Shown here piece after piece: positions 46,105 through 55,900 of a stretch of 64,000 nt of DNA; the stretch's first letter is position 1, and each line of letters starts with the position of its first letter. The notes under the pieces were generated by a model that saw only the letters and a program-made list of their open reading frames with translations, searched no databases and was not told where the DNA came from. Source of the stretch: Amylolactobacillus amylophilus DSM 20533 = JCM 1125 (GTDB lineage: Bacteria > Bacillota > Bacilli > Lactobacillales > Lactobacillaceae); contig NZ_CP018888.1 in the NCBI RefSeq assembly GCF_001936335.1, forward strand, positions 1,240,001 through 1,304,000, in the 5' to 3' direction. Position numbers and translations under genes: made by a program.

Positions 46105-48975
46105 ATGGCAAATGATAAAATCGTGATTCACGGTGCCAGAGAACACAATCTAAAAGACGTCAGTGTCACCATCCCAAAGGAAAAGTTGGTGGTCATGACC
46201 GGCCTCTCGGGTTCCGGGAAGAGCTCGCTTGCGTTTGACACCCTCTATGCCGAAGGGCAGAGACGTTATGTTGAGTCGTTGAGCAGTTATGCACGGCAAT
46301 TCTTGGGCCAGATGGATAAGCCTGACGTGGATTCAATCGATGGGCTGAATCCAGCCATTTCGATTGACCAGAAGACGACCTCGAAGAATCCTCGGTCGAC
46401 AGTGGGGACTGTCACCGAAATTAATGACTATCTAAGGCTGCTCTGGGCCCGTGTTGGCCACCCAATCTGTCCGAATGATGGCACACCAATCGTGAGTCAA
46501 TCCGTGGATCAGATGGTTACACGGGTGCTCGACCTACCAGAACGCTCTAAAATTCAGATTCTTGCCCCTGTTATCCGAGCGAAAAAAGGCCAGCACCAAA
46601 AGGTTTTTGAAAAAATTCAAAAAGAAGGTTATGTGCGCGTCTTCGTTGACGGAGAAGTGCATGAGATTACCGAGCAATTTGACTTGAATAAGAACCAAAA
46701 GCACGATATCAGTATCGTGATTGACCGTTTGGTTGTGAAACCGGAGATTCGCTCAAGGATCTTTGATTCATTAGAAGCTGCACTCCGTCTTGCCGATGGT
46801 TACGCAAACGTCGATGTGGTTGGCTCAGAAATGTTGATTTTCTCAGAACACTATGCCTGCCCAATCTGTGGCTTTACCGTGGGCGAGCTTGAACCACGTT
46901 TGTTCTCATTTAACGCTCCTTTTGGTGCATGTCCGGAATGTGATGGTCTAGGTATGAAACTCGAGGTCGACGTTGATTTGGTGATTCCAGACCAAAGTCT
47001 CTCGCTCGAAGAGGGGGCCGTTATTCCCTGGAATCCAATCAGCTCTAACTACTACCCAGAGATGCTTGCACAAGCCATGAAACAGTTCAAGGTACCAATG
47101 GATAAGCCATTTAATAAGTTAACGAAGGCACAGCAAGACATTATCCTGACTGGCTCAGGCAATAAAGCCTTCCATTTCCACTACCAAAATGAGTTCGGTG
47201 GTGTCAGGGACGTGGACGTGGTCTTTGAGGGTGTGCTAACTAATGTTAAACGCCGCTACCACGAGACTAACAGCGACTTTACCCGCGATCAAATGCGTAA
47301 GTACATGACCGAATTGACTTGTCCTGTCTGCCATGGCAAGCGATTAAACCGCCAAGCCTTAGCCGTCAAGGTGATGGGCGAAGATATTGCTGAAGTTTCT
47401 ACTTTTGCCATCAAGCGAGCAGTTGATTTCTTCCACAAAATCGAACTTTCGGAGCAAGAGACCGCGATTGCTAAACCAATCTTAAAAGAGATTAATGATC
47501 GCCTAACCTTCCTGATTAATGTTGGGCTAGACTACCTGACGCTCTCGCGTTCGGCTGGTACACTTTCTGGTGGGGAGGCACAAAGAATTCGTTTAGCCAC
47601 TCAGATTGGTTCCAATCTTTCTGGCGTCATGTATATCCTGGACGAGCCTTCCATTGGGCTCCACCAACGGGATAATGATCGCTTAATTGGCTCGCTCCAA
47701 GAGATGAGAGACCTCGGGAATACCCTCATTGTGGTTGAACACGACGAGGATACAATGCGAGCTGCGGATTATCTGATTGACATTGGCCCGGGGGCCGGGG
47801 CTGATGGTGGCCAGGTGATGGCCGCTGGCACACCTGCCGAGGTTGCTCAGGTAGAGCAATCAATTACTGGTCAGTATTTATCAGGCAAGAAGTTTATCAA
47901 GGTGCCACTAAAGCGTAGAACTGGTAACGGTCAGAAAATCACGGTCAAAGGGGCTGCCGAGAATAACTTGAAGAACGTCAATGTGGACTTCCCGCTGGGA
48001 GAACTCGTTGTTGTGACGGGTGTTTCGGGCTCCGGCAAGTCGACTTTAGTCAACATGATCCTGAAGCGAGCGCTGGCGCAGAAGTTGAATCGGAACTCCA
48101 CCAAGCCGGGTAAGTACAAGAGTATTTCCGGCTATGAGAATATCGAAAAGATTATTGATATCGATCAAAGCCCAATCGGTCGGACTCCGCGGAGTAATCC
48201 AGCAACGTACACCAGTGTTTTTGACGATATTCGTGGTCTTTTTGCACAGACGAATGAGGCTAAGATGCGTGGTTACGCAAAGGGCCGCTTCTCGTTCAAC
48301 ATTAAGGGTGGTCGCTGTGAGAACTGCAAGGGTGACGGCATTATCAAGATTGAGATGAACTTCCTGCCCGACGTTTACGTGCCGTGTGAGGTATGTCACG
48401 GGAAACGCTACAACTCGGAGACCCTTGAGGTAACGTATAAGGAGAAGAATATCGCAGATGTGCTTGAGATGACTATCTCTCAGGCAACGAAATTCTTCGA
48501 ACACATTCCAAAGATTCACCGTAAGTTAGAGACAATCGTCGATGTTGGCCTGGGCTACGTTCAGTTGGGCCAGGCAGCAACAACTCTTTCTGGTGGTGAG
48601 GCGCAGAGAATGAAATTAGCTTCCGAGCTCCAGAAGATTTCGACCGGTAAAAACTTCTATATTCTGGATGAACCAACAACCGGTTTGCATTCAGATGATA
48701 TTAGCCGTCTGCTTGATGTTCTGCAACGACTCGTGGATGAGGGGAACACCGTGCTAATTATTGAACACAACCTGGATGTGATCAAAAACGCTGACTGGCT
48801 GATCGATCTGGGGCCAGAAGGTGGTGAGGGTGGTGGCCAGATTCTGGCTACCGGTACACCTGAGGACTTGGCAAAGGTGAAGAAGAGCTATACCGGGCAG
48901 TACCTGAAGCCGATTCTCAAACGCGATTACAAACGTACTTTGGCCGAGGAAAAGGCCCAACAAAAGCAGAAGTAG
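46105..48975 (+). CDS. uvrA: Excinuclease ABC subunit UvrA
   Basis: Lesion-recognition ATPase of nucleotide-excision repair (956 residues, full length). Two ABC-type ATPase halves are present, with Walker [10 protein letters not shown] (~32-40) and G-V-S-G-S-G-K-S-T (~640). Two zinc fingers occur: C-P-I-C...C-P-E-C (~253-280) and C-E-N-C...C-E-V-C (~738-765). Duplicate L-S-G-G-E-A-Q-R signatures (~487, ~829) complete each site. Co-transcribed with uvrB. Confidence 0.97.
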   Translation: MANDKIVIHGAREHNLKDVSVTIPKEKLVVMTGLSGSGKSSLAFDTLYAEGQRRYVESLSSYARQFLGQMDKPDVDSIDGLNPAISIDQKTTSKNPRSTVGTVTEINDYLRLLWARVGHPICPNDGTPIVSQSVDQMVTRVLDLPERSKIQILAPVIRAKKGQHQKVFEKIQKEGYVRVFVDGEVHEITEQFDLNKNQKHDISIVIDRLVVKPEIRSRIFDSLEAALRLADGYANVDVVGSEMLIFSEHYACPICGFTVGELEPRLFSFNAPFGACPECDGLGMKLEVDVDLVIPDQSLSLEEGAVIPWNPISSNYYPEMLAQAMKQFKVPMDKPFNKLTKAQQDIILTGSGNKAFHFHYQNEFGGVRDVDVVFEGVLTNVKRRYHETNSDFTRDQMRKYMTELTCPVCHGKRLNRQALAVKVMGEDIAEVSTFAIKRAVDFFHKIELSEQETAIAKPILKEINDRLTFLINVGLDYLTLSRSAGTLSGGEAQRIRLATQIGSNLSGVMYILDEPSIGLHQRDNDRLIGSLQEMRDLGNTLIVVEHDEDTMRAADYLIDIGPGAGADGGQVMAAGTPAEVAQVEQSITGQYLSGKKFIKVPLKRRTGNGQKITVKGAAENNLKNVNVDFPLGELVVVTGVSGSGKSTLVNMILKRALAQKLNRNSTKPGKYKSISGYENIEKIIDIDQSPIGRTPRSNPATYTSVFDDIRGLFAQTNEAKMRGYAKGRFSFNIKGGRCENCKGDGIIKIEMNFLPDVYVPCEVCHGKRYNSETLEVTYKEKNIADVLEMTISQATKFFEHIPKIHRKLETIVDVGLGYVQLGQAATTLSGGEAQRMKLASELQKISTGKNFYILDEPTTGLHSDDISRLLDVLQRLVDEGNTVLIIEHNLDVIKNADWLIDLGPEGGEGGGQILATGTPEDLAKVKKSYTGQYLKPILKRDYKRTLAEEKAQQKQK

Positions 48976-49026
48976 CATGGAACACAGTGTTTAACTGGAC
49001 CAAATCTTATTTTGGAGGAGAGAATA

Positions 49027-49563
49027 ATGTATACACAACAAAGACAAAGCAGATTTGACTGGGGCCAATTTATCTCTGGCGTGATTTTCCTTTTAGCCGG
49101 CTTCTTCATGATGCGCCACCAAGGAGTCGCACTCAGGAGCCTGGTGCTGGTTTTCGGTATCGGCTCAATCATTCAGGGAATTGTCTGGCTGGCAAGTTAT
49201 TCCTCGTTCAGGGACCTCTTTCGTGAATCGTGGGTCACGCTGATCTCAGGAATAGTAGATTTGGTAGTTGGCCTCCTGTTCCTCTTTTACGGTGACTTCG
49301 GAGCACTAACCATCGCCATTCTCTTCTCAATCTGGTTCTTAACGGATTCAGTGATTGGCCTAGTGTTCTCGTTTCACCTGCGCGATATTAGCGCACCACT
49401 GTTTCTTCTCTCGTTAGTCCTAAATATTTTTAGTTTAATTGTGGCTCTCTTGATGCTGATGAATCCGGTGGTTTCCGCGATGACACTAGTCTTGTTGGTA
49501 GCTATTTACCTGATCATTTACGGTGTGAATAATGTAATTGTTTCATTTGCACACAGGTTATAA
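49027..49563 (+). CDS. DUF308 (HdeD-like) membrane protein
   Basis: A 178-residue membrane protein with six hydrophobic helices arranged as three DUF308 repeats (about 15-75, 75-130, 130-175). E. coli HdeD, the best-known member, is linked to acid resistance, but the molecular role is unknown. ATG 49027 follows TTGGAGGAGAG; the earlier in-frame codon would include that SD. It stands alone between uvrA and rapZ with its own terminator. No catalytic residue is apparent. Confidence 0.82.
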   Translation: MYTQQRQSRFDWGQFISGVIFLLAGFFMMRHQGVALRSLVLVFGIGSIIQGIVWLASYSSFRDLFRESWVTLISGIVDLVVGLLFLFYGDFGALTIAILFSIWFLTDSVIGLVFSFHLRDISAPLFLLSLVLNIFSLIVALLMLMNPVVSAMTLVLLVAIYLIIYGVNNVIVSFAHRL

Positions 49564-49586
49564 TTTATTCATAGACTAGTTTAACT

Positions 49587-49615
49587 GGCTCTGTTGCTTA
49601 GACAGAGCCTTTTTG
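49587..49615 (+). terminator. Terminator after the DUF308 gene
   Basis: GGCTCTGT / ACAGAGCC 8-bp stem and T-run. Confidence 0.92.
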
Positions 49616-49645
49616 ATACAAAAGAGAGCAAAGAAACACACGGCG

Positions 49646-49654
49646 TGTTATAAT
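49646..49654 (+). promoter_or_regulatory. rapZ promoter (extended -10)
   Basis: TGTTATAAT, an extended consensus -10, lies 26 nt before the rapZ start. Confidence 0.65.
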
Positions 49655-49680
49655 GTGTTGAAGGAAATTGAGGTGGTCTG

Positions 49681-50562
49681 ATGACTGAAACAACTAAGAA
49701 ACTATTAATCGTTACTGGAATGAGTGGTGCGGGCAAGACCGTAGCAATCCAAAGCCTTGAGGATATGGGTTATTTCGTAGTCGACAACCTACCTCCGGCA
49801 CTACTACCCCACTTTTGGGAGCTAATCATTACGACGAAGGATATCTCGCGAGTGGCCGTTGTGATTGACTTGCGTGTGAAGGGCTTCTACGAGGACCTGC
49901 AGGATGAGATTAACTCATTGGAGGATACGAAGAAGGTTCACACGAACATTGTCTTCCTTGATGCGGCAAACGATGAGTTGGTGACGCGTTATAAGGAGAC
50001 TAGGCGCGCCCATCCGTTGGCACAGAACGGTCGGCTTCTGGATGCAATTAATCAGGAACGTGCCTTAGTTGAACCAATCAAGAAGATGGCACAACTCGTC
50101 ATTGATACAACCAATATGTCAGCAGCTGAGCTTAAGGCTGACCTAAAAGCGAAGTTTACCGATGAACAGACGACTGTCTTCTCAATTGAGGTGATGTCGT
50201 TTGGCTTCAAGTATGGACTACCAATTGATGCCGATATCGTCATGGACGTGCGCTTCCTCCCCAATCCCTACTATTTGCCCGAATTACGGCCATTTACTGG
50301 GCTCGACCGCCGGGTGTCGGATTATGTGATGCACCAGCCAGCAACAGAAGACTTTTACCAGAAATTTCTTAGTCTATTAGAGACGACTATCCCAGGTTAC
50401 ATCGAAGAGGGGAAGGCCAATCTGACAATTGCAATTGGCTGTACGGGTGGTCAACACCGCTCTGTTGCGCTTGCTCAGCGGTTGGCACATGACCTGGATC
50501 AAGATTATAAGGTTGACGTCACTCACCGAGAAATTTGGCGTTACAAAGGGGGCTCTAAGTAA
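49681..50562 (+). CDS. rapZ: RNase adapter RapZ (YvcJ-type P-loop protein)
   Basis: P-loop protein of 293 residues, orthologous to YvcJ/RapZ. Walker A G-M-S-G-A-G-K-T (13-20) and the C-terminal [11 protein letters not shown] (~253-263) signature are intact. E. coli RapZ directs RNase E to the GlmZ small RNA controlling GlcN-6-P synthesis; in Gram-positives it binds nucleotides (including UDP-GlcNAc in related work) and influences competence in B. subtilis. It forms the conserved trio rapZ-yvcK-whiA, its stop overlapping the yvcK start. Confidence 0.95.
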   Translation: MTETTKKLLIVTGMSGAGKTVAIQSLEDMGYFVVDNLPPALLPHFWELIITTKDISRVAVVIDLRVKGFYEDLQDEINSLEDTKKVHTNIVFLDAANDELVTRYKETRRAHPLAQNGRLLDAINQERALVEPIKKMAQLVIDTTNMSAAELKADLKAKFTDEQTTVFSIEVMSFGFKYGLPIDADIVMDVRFLPNPYYLPELRPFTGLDRRVSDYVMHQPATEDFYQKFLSLLETTIPGYIEEGKANLTIAIGCTGGQHRSVALAQRLAHDLDQDYKVDVTHREIWRYKGGSK

Positions 50563-51596
50563 TGGCGGACGGGATCAATAAGATTGTTCGGGTCATCAAA
50601 GGCCGGCGACCGAAAGTTGTCGTGATTGGCGGGGGCACGGGCTTACCGGTTATCTTATCTGCACTGAAGGAAAAGAATGCCGAGATTAGCGCCATCGTGA
50701 CTGTGGCCGATGATGGTGGCTCTTCTGGTGCAATTCGTGATTATATCAATGTGGTCCCACCTGGTGATATTAGAAATGTCCTAGTTGCCCTCTCAGAGCT
50801 TACTCAAGTGGAACTGGATGTCTTTCAGTACCGGTTTAACAGTAATGATTCCTTCTTTTCGGGTCATGCAATTGGGAACCTCATCATCGCTGCATTGAAC
50901 GAAATGCAGGGTAATATTTTCGATGCGGTGCAGGTATTGAGCAAGATGATGCGGATCTATGGCCGGGTTTTCCCTGCTAGTAATGAGCCGCTGACTTTAC
51001 ATGCTGAATTCGCTGACGGGACCACCGCTAGTGGTGAGACGAATATCTCAAGTACCGCTAAGAAAATCAAAAGAGTTTGGGTGACGGATACTGTAGGTGA
51101 ACAGGAACCAGCAGCTGTCTTGCCTGTATTGGCTGCGATTATGCAGGCCGATGTGGTGGTGCTTGGACCCGGGAGCCTGTTCACTAGTATCTTGCCTAAT
51201 TTAATGATTCAAAATTTGGGTGATGCGATTCGACAGACGAAGGCCGAGGTCATCTACATCTGCAACATCATGACCCAAAAAGGGGAGACGGAAGGGATGA
51301 CGGACGCGGAACATGTGCGGCTGATTAACCAACACCTCGGTGGGAACTACGTTGATACGGTCCTGGTTAATTCAGCTCCTGTTGTGATGGAAAACTTCAA
51401 TGCTGCAGACTATGATGAATATCTGTTGCCGGTCAAAAGAGACTTTGCTGGCTTACGGGAGATGGGTTGTCGGGTAATCACTGATAATTTCATCAATATG
51501 CGGGGCAACGGTGTCTACCATAATGGCCCCAAAGTGGCACAAGAGATCTTGAATCTGGCATTTCAATCTGATAATCGGAAGAACGGAGTGAGATAA
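50562..51596 (+). CDS. yvcK: YvcK/GlmR family protein (CofD-like)
   Basis: CofD-like protein of 344 residues; YvcK/GlmR binds UDP-GlcNAc and redirects carbon to cell-wall precursors by activating GlmS during gluconeogenic growth in B. subtilis. The N-terminal G-G-G-T-G-L-P (~22-28) and the V-A-D-D-G-G-S-S-G motif (~49-57) are conserved. TAATG overlaps link it to both neighbours (start in the rapZ stop; its own stop overlaps the whiA start). It should not be annotated as a lactate transferase. Confidence 0.95.
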   Translation: MADGINKIVRVIKGRRPKVVVIGGGTGLPVILSALKEKNAEISAIVTVADDGGSSGAIRDYINVVPPGDIRNVLVALSELTQVELDVFQYRFNSNDSFFSGHAIGNLIIAALNEMQGNIFDAVQVLSKMMRIYGRVFPASNEPLTLHAEFADGTTASGETNISSTAKKIKRVWVTDTVGEQEPAAVLPVLAAIMQADVVVLGPGSLFTSILPNLMIQNLGDAIRQTKAEVIYICNIMTQKGETEGMTDAEHVRLINQHLGGNYVDTVLVNSAPVVMENFNAADYDEYLLPVKRDFAGLREMGCRVITDNFINMRGNGVYHNGPKVAQEILNLAFQSDNRKNGVR

Positions 51597-52543
51597 TGGC
51601 GTCATATGCTAGTTCTGTGAAGAAGGAACTAACAGTACTCGAGGTTCATCCGGAACATGCAAAAGCAGAGTTATCAGCTTTTTTACGGATGAACGGCATT
51701 CTTTCGTTAAGGAATAAGAATTTATCTTTAGATATTGTGACGGAGAATCCGGCAATTGCGCGGAGAATCTTCTCACTAATGAAGATTGCGTATAAAATCG
51801 AGCCAGTGCTGTTGGTTTCACAGAAAATGAAATTAAAAAAGAATAACCAATACTTGGTCCGGCTGAAGACTCGTGTTAAGGAGATTCTTCAGGACCTAGA
51901 CATTGTGGACGAGCACTTCGCAATCAAGACACGGGTACCGGAGAAGATAATGAAGGATGAACAGCGCACAATGAGCTATCTACGAGGGGCTTTTCTCGCA
52001 GCTGGTAGTGTCAATAATCCGGAGACTAGTCGCTATCACCTGGAGATTTATTCACTGTATGAGGAACATAATGCCGATATAGTGGCGCTCATGAATAAGT
52101 TTAACCTGAACGCGAAGGCTACGAAGCGGCGGAGTGGTTACATTGCCTACCTCAAGGGTGCAGAGAAAATCGCAGATTTTCTCCGTGTGATTGGGGCAAT
52201 TAACGCAATGCTTGCATTCGAGGATCTGCGCATCATGCGGGATATGCGCAACTCGGTCAATCGGCTGGTAAACTGCGATACGGCTAACCTCAAGAAGACC
52301 GCCAATGCGGCTGCCAAACAGGTCGAGGACATTACCATAATTAAACAGGAGATTGGACTGGAACGTCTACCAGAGAAGATTCGCGTGTTGGCGCAGTTCA
52401 GGCTGGAGAATCAGGAGCTTACCTTAAAGGAAGTTGCGGAGCAGATTCCTGACGGTCCGATTTCTAAGTCTGGTGTAAATCATCGTTTCAAAAAAATAGA
52501 AGAGATGGCGGAACGGATTCGTTCCGGCCAAGATGTGTACTAA
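51596..52543 (+). CDS. whiA: DNA-binding protein WhiA
   Basis: WhiA (315 residues) combines a degenerate LAGLIDADG homing-endonuclease fold (~95-200, with the [10 protein letters not shown] block) and a C-terminal helix-turn-helix (~225-310). It binds DNA but has no nuclease activity and, in Firmicutes, affects cell division and chromosome segregation. The 3' part [11 protein letters not shown] (~291-301) is the recognition helix region. It is coupled to yvcK by a 1-nt overlap. Confidence 0.95.
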   Translation: MASYASSVKKELTVLEVHPEHAKAELSAFLRMNGILSLRNKNLSLDIVTENPAIARRIFSLMKIAYKIEPVLLVSQKMKLKKNNQYLVRLKTRVKEILQDLDIVDEHFAIKTRVPEKIMKDEQRTMSYLRGAFLAAGSVNNPETSRYHLEIYSLYEEHNADIVALMNKFNLNAKATKRRSGYIAYLKGAEKIADFLRVIGAINAMLAFEDLRIMRDMRNSVNRLVNCDTANLKKTANAAAKQVEDITIIKQEIGLERLPEKIRVLAQFRLENQELTLKEVAEQIPDGPISKSGVNHRFKKIEEMAERIRSGQDVY

Positions 52544-52557
52544 AAGAGGATTAATTG

Positions 52558-53031
52558 ATGGAGAGTAACGATAAAGCTATTAGACTTGATCAGCAACTAT
52601 GTTTCGAGATCTATCAAGCCCATAAGACATTTAATAAGTTTTATAATCAGGCATTGAAGGAATGGGGCTTAACCTACGCTCAATATATCGTAATGCTGTC
52701 CCTATACGAGTTTCACACACTCTCTGTTAAGCAATTGGGAGAAAAGGTGGCGCTCGATAGTGGCACACTAACGCCACTCTTGCGGCGACTCGAGAAGGAC
52801 AATTGGGTGGTCAAGGAACGCTCACTAAAGGATGAAAGACGGCTGGATGTCTCGCCGTCTGAATACGCATTGTCACAGCGGGACGCCATTTCTGAGCGTG
52901 TTTCCGGCTGTCTTTCAATGATGCATATTTCAGACAATCAATACGATAAGTACATGAAGGACGTCGCCCAGCTGAAGTCCAATCTCGACCGGGTTAATTC
53001 AGAGCTTCGCGAGGATAGTGAGCTGGTTTAA
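52558..53031 (+). CDS. OhrR-like MarR family peroxide sensor
   Basis: A 157-residue MarR-family regulator most like OhrR, the organic-hydroperoxide sensor. L-C15-F near the N-terminus matches the redox Cys15 of B. subtilis OhrR in position, and the wHTH keeps L-D-S-G-T-L-T-P-L-L-R-R-L-E (~66-79). OhrR normally represses the peroxidase gene ohr, but no ohr is adjacent here. It starts 14 nt behind whiA, with AAAAGAGGA as ribosome site, so it may be read through from the rapZ operon. Assignment to OhrR rather than a general MarR is probable, not certain. Confidence 0.8.
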   Translation: MESNDKAIRLDQQLCFEIYQAHKTFNKFYNQALKEWGLTYAQYIVMLSLYEFHTLSVKQLGEKVALDSGTLTPLLRRLEKDNWVVKERSLKDERRLDVSPSEYALSQRDAISERVSGCLSMMHISDNQYDKYMKDVAQLKSNLDRVNSELREDSELV

Positions 53032-53054
53032 TTGAGTTAGTTAATTTAAGATAA

Positions 53055-53099
53055 AAAAATCACTTTTGACCGCTAGTTAGTTGGTCAAAAGTGATTTTT
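53055..53099. terminator. Bidirectional terminator between ohrR-like gene and clpP
   Basis: A 17-bp perfect hairpin (arms 53055-53071 and 53083-53099; AAAAATCAC...GTGATTTTT) serves both convergent genes. Confidence 0.92.
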
Positions 53100-53111
53100 A
53101 TTTGGTGATAT

Positions 53112-53699
53112 TTATTTATTTGGTGTACTAGTCAGGATGTCATCAACTAGGCCGTAATCCTTGGCTTCCTGGGCGGTCAAGTAGTGGTCACGCTCAGTAT
53201 CTCTTTGGATAACCTCTGGATCCTGACCGGTAGTGTCAGCCAGAATCTTGTTTAATTTCTTCCGTGACTTCAGGATTTCCTCAGCGGCAATCTCAATCTC
53301 GGTTGCTTGGCCTTGGGCACCGCCAAGTGGTTGGTGAATTAACACCGTTGCATTTGGTAAAGCAAACCGCTTGCCCTTAGTACCGGTGGCCAAGAGGATG
53401 CTGGCCATGGAAGCCGCCATACCGATGGCAATGGTCTGCACGTCTGATTTGATTAGGTTCATCGTATCCATGATTGCAAGACCAGAGGTAATCACACCAC
53501 CTGGTGAGTTAATGTAAAGTGAAATATCCTTCGTGGAATCTTGTGCGTCAAGGAAGAGGAGTTGAGCGATGACTGTGTTAGCCATTTGGTCGTTAATCTC
53601 TCCAGAAAGCATGATGATTCTGTCTTTTAATAAGCGTGAGTAAATGTCGTATGCACGTTCACCACGTGAAGTTTGTTCAATAACTGTAGGTACTAACAT
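53112..53699 (-). CDS. clpP: ATP-dependent Clp protease proteolytic subunit
   Basis: Serine protease of 195 residues that forms the 14-mer core used by ClpX, ClpC and ClpE. The catalytic triad lies at Ser97 (G-M-A-A-S-M), His122 (L-I-H-Q-P) and Asp171 (T-E-R-D), identical in position to the E. coli mature enzyme. It degrades MecA- and SpxH-delivered substrates. Upstream on the minus strand lie a promoter and an imperfect CIRCE element, indicating heat-shock control. GGAGGTAGG is the ribosome site. Confidence 0.97.
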   Translation of the reverse strand: MLVPTVIEQTSRGERAYDIYSRLLKDRIIMLSGEINDQMANTVIAQLLFLDAQDSTKDISLYINSPGGVITSGLAIMDTMNLIKSDVQTIAIGMAASMASILLATGTKGKRFALPNATVLIHQPLGGAQGQATEIEIAAEEILKSRKKLNKILADTTGQDPEVIQRDTERDHYLTAQEAKDYGLVDDILTSTPNK

Positions 53700-53722
53700 T
53701 TCCTACCTCCAAAAATTTAATT

Positions 53723-53749
53723 TTAGCACTCTAATTTGTACTGTGCTAA
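53723..53749 (-). promoter_or_regulatory. Imperfect CIRCE element of clpP
   Basis: TTAGCACTC-N9-CTGTGCTAA (plus strand) matches the HrcA operator TTAGCACTC-N9-GAGTGCTAA at 16 of 18 arm bases. On the minus strand it begins at the probable clpP transcription start. Confidence 0.75.
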
Positions 53750-53778
53750 TTCTCGCACAATTATTAAAAATGGTCAAT
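53750..53778 (-). promoter_or_regulatory. clpP promoter
   Basis: On the minus strand, TTGACC and GAGAAT with a 17-nt spacer lie directly upstream of the CIRCE-like site. Confidence 0.55.
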
Positions 53779-53800
53779 GAGAAAGCACCGAAACTATTGA

Positions 53801-54271
53801 TTAGTTGTTGTCGACCATGTGCAGGTGTAGTTTCTTCTGACACGTAGGACAGATACCGTAAATCTCTAGGTGGCTGCCGCTTGTGAGGTAGCCGGTTTCC
53901 GCCGCTGCGCTTTTGCGCAATGCCTTCTCATACTGAACGAAATCTGCATTTTCCACGTCCGCAATGCGGCCACAATTGGTGCAGATTACGTGGAAGTGGG
54001 GCTTATCGAAGTAATCGTAGTGTGTGCTGCCATCACCGTTTTGAATCTCGATGACGAGGCCCAGCTCAACGAAAGAATTCAGTGCATTGTAGACTGTGGC
54101 AGTCCCGATATTGGGGTTGCTCTTGGCCAAATTGTCGCGAATCATTTCAACTGTTGGGTGATTATGGTGACTCATCAGGTAGGCCAAAATATTCTGTCTC
54201 TGTGGTGTCGCCTTTAAATCGTGTTCCCGAATGATTGTGGTTGCTTGTTCTAATTGGGATTTAGTAGGCAT
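53801..54271 (-). CDS. perR: Peroxide-responsive repressor PerR (Fur family)
   Basis: Fur-family metalloregulator of 156 residues. Every ligand of the B. subtilis PerR regulatory site is present with a one-residue shift: H38, D86, H92, H94 and D105. The structural zinc cysteines C97/C100 and C141/C144 are also intact. Oxidation of Fe-bound His by H2O2 releases the repressor from DNA in relatives. This ligand set distinguishes it from Fur and Zur. It is divergent from a FetAB-type transporter, and both upstream regions carry the same 10-mer that fits a PerR box core. Confidence 0.93.
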   Translation of the reverse strand: MPTKSQLEQATTIIREHDLKATPQRQNILAYLMSHHNHPTVEMIRDNLAKSNPNIGTATVYNALNSFVELGLVIEIQNGDGSTHYDYFDKPHFHVICTNCGRIADVENADFVQYEKALRKSAAAETGYLTSGSHLEIYGICPTCQKKLHLHMVDNN

Positions 54272-54288
54272 ATGAAACTCCTTCTAAT

Positions 54289-54303
54289 ATATAATGATTC
54301 AAT
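54289..54303 (-). promoter_or_regulatory. Weak PerR-box-like site near perR start
   Basis: Contains ATAATGATTC, shared with the better box at 54388. It has four mismatches to TTATAATNATTATAA. It lies ~20 nt before the perR start. Confidence 0.45.
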
Positions 54304-54351
54304 TCGATAATAAAAGTTATTTACGTGCGAACATACTCTTTAATACTGGAG

Positions 54352-54381
54352 TTAACTATGCTACACTATGTGTATTATAAC
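54352..54381 (+). promoter_or_regulatory. fetA-like promoter
   Basis: TTAACT (54352) and TATAAC (54376) with an 18-nt spacer, directly before the PerR box. Confidence 0.5.
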
Positions 54382-54387
54382 ACTAAA

Positions 54388-54402
54388 TAATAATGATTCT
54401 AA
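54388..54402 (+). promoter_or_regulatory. PerR box upstream of the fetA-like gene
   Basis: TAATAATGATTCTAA matches TTATAATNATTATAA at 12 of 14 defined positions and sits just downstream of the probable -10. Confidence 0.7.
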
Positions 54403-54430
54403 ATTATTAGGACTTAGTAGGGGTGATGAA

Positions 54431-55072
54431 ATGATTCGATTTAGCGGGGTAAACTTTGAATCTGACCACAAGCAGATTCTAACGAATATTAACTTTGAAG
54501 TGGCAACCGGAGAAACGCTCACGTTAGCTGGGCCTTCTGGTTCTGGGAAAAGCACTATTTTAAAGCTCGCGGCCAAGATTATCTCACCGACTGCAGGCAA
54601 GATCGAATTCGACGGCCAAGATATCGCAGAGTTGAGTCCAGCGGGTTATAGACAGGATGTCTCGTACTGTTTCCAACAACCAGTCTTGTTTGGCGCGGTT
54701 GCAGAGGATAGCTTCAAGTTTGTCTATGAAATTAGAAATCAGGAATATAGCCAGGAGCATGTGATAGAAACGCTGCAGAGCCTTGACCTGAAGCCGGATA
54801 TTTTAAAACGCAAGGTCAACGAACTCTCGGGTGGAGAGAAGCAAAGAGTGGCGCTGGCGCGAAACACGCTCTTTTTACCAAAAGTTCTGTTATTGGATGA
54901 GGTAACAACGGGGTTAGACTTAACCACGAAAAACCTCATTCTGGGCTGGCTTGATCAGTTGAATCAGGAGCGCGGCGTGACCCTGATTAAGGTGACCCAT
55001 GAGGAAGATGAGATTAGTGATAGTAAACATATTCTCCGTATTATAGACGGGAGGTTGCAAAACAATGAGTAA
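54431..55072 (+). CDS. FetA/YbbL-type ABC transporter ATPase (putative iron exporter)
   Basis: ABC ATPase of 213 residues with Walker A G-P-S-G-S-G-K-S-T (34-42), signature L-S-G-G-E-K-Q-R-V-A (~135) and Walker B V-L-L-L-D-E-V-T-T-G-L-D (~155). Its partner is a UPF0014 (YbbM/FetB) permease, and in E. coli FetAB exports iron and raises peroxide resistance. ATG 54431 is preferred (GGGGTGAT upstream); an earlier in-frame start would begin inside the operator region. The gene is divergent from perR and probably PerR-controlled. Substrate is inferred from family and context. Confidence 0.85.
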   Translation: MIRFSGVNFESDHKQILTNINFEVATGETLTLAGPSGSGKSTILKLAAKIISPTAGKIEFDGQDIAELSPAGYRQDVSYCFQQPVLFGAVAEDSFKFVYEIRNQEYSQEHVIETLQSLDLKPDILKRKVNELSGGEKQRVALARNTLFLPKVLLLDEVTTGLDLTTKNLILGWLDQLNQERGVTLIKVTHEEDEISDSKHILRIIDGRLQNNE

Positions 55073-55826
55073 TTTAACGGTTTCGCCAGCAACGCTGGCT
55101 ATTACATTTTCTTTAGTTCTATTTGCCATATTCATTAGTTACAAGCAAAAGCTGGGCATCACGAAGGATATTATCTGGGGTATCTCACGGGCGATTGTGC
55201 AGCTGACGGTGGTTGGCTACTTATTGAAGTATATTTTCGGCGTGAATAACGTTTGGCTGACCTTTGCCATGGTGGCGATTATTGTACTAAACGCCGCCTG
55301 GAACTCCAGCAAACGCAGTAACGGTCTGCCTAACGCGTTTAAAATTTCGGTTCTGGCGATGAGTCTGTCTACGGCTGTCTGTCTCAGCATCTTAATCTTA
55401 TCGGGTTCGCTTAAGGTTACGCCGTCTCAAATCGTTCCGATCACTGGGATGACGGCCTCAAACGCGATGGTGGCATCTGGTCTGGCCTATCGGTCAATGG
55501 ATAGCTTGTTCCGTGACCAACACCAACAGGTGATGGAGAAGCTGGCACTCGGCGCAACACCTGCCCAGGCGACGAAATCAATTGTGCGTGAAGCCATCAA
55601 GACCGGGATGACACCGACGATTGATTCAAGTAAGACTCTTGGGCTGGTTAGCCTGCCTGGAATGATGAGTGGATTGATCTTCGCCGGTGTTGATCCAGTT
55701 AAGGCAATTGGCTATCAAATAATGGTGACTTTCATGTTGCTCGCCACTACTAGTCTCAGCTCAATTACCGTGGTATACCTAGGCTACAAGCAGTTCTACA
55801 ACCAAGAGGAGCAATTAGTGCGCTAA
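55065..55826 (+). CDS. FetB/YbbM-type ABC permease (UPF0014)
   Basis: Membrane permease of 253 residues belonging to UPF0014. Seven hydrophobic segments are visible. The conserved I-T-G-M-T-A-S-N-A-M-V-A-S-G-L (~124-138) matches the YbbM/FetB block, and the central E-K-L-A-L-G-A-T-P-A-Q-A (~ 160-171) contains the coupling-helix LGA pattern seen in ABC permeases. It overlaps the ATPase gene by 8 nt. Likely role is iron efflux with FetA; direct evidence of substrate is absent. The C-terminal tail is short and polar. Confidence 0.85.
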   Translation: MSNLTVSPATLAITFSLVLFAIFISYKQKLGITKDIIWGISRAIVQLTVVGYLLKYIFGVNNVWLTFAMVAIIVLNAAWNSSKRSNGLPNAFKISVLAMSLSTAVCLSILILSGSLKVTPSQIVPITGMTASNAMVASGLAYRSMDSLFRDQHQQVMEKLALGATPAQATKSIVREAIKTGMTPTIDSSKTLGLVSLPGMMSGLIFAGVDPVKAIGYQIMVTFMLLATTSLSSITVVYLGYKQFYNQEEQLVR

Positions 55827-55854
55827 TGTTTTAAATATTTTGCTGAAAAAGGGC

Positions 55855-55882
55855 TTGGCATTTTCTTTCTTTCATGTATAAT
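55855..55882 (+). promoter_or_regulatory. tRNA-Thr promoter
   Basis: TTGGCA (55855) and TATAAT (55877) with a 16-nt spacer, 18 nt before the tRNA. Confidence 0.75.
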
Positions 55883-55900
55883 ATTACTTGTTGAAAAAAT

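Noticed and set aside
50562-51596. Annotation of yvcK as 2-phospho-L-lactate transferase (CofD)
   Set aside because: The fold is shared, but gene context rapZ-yvcK-whiA fits the GlmR/YvcK family; F420 synthesis is not expected in lactobacilli.
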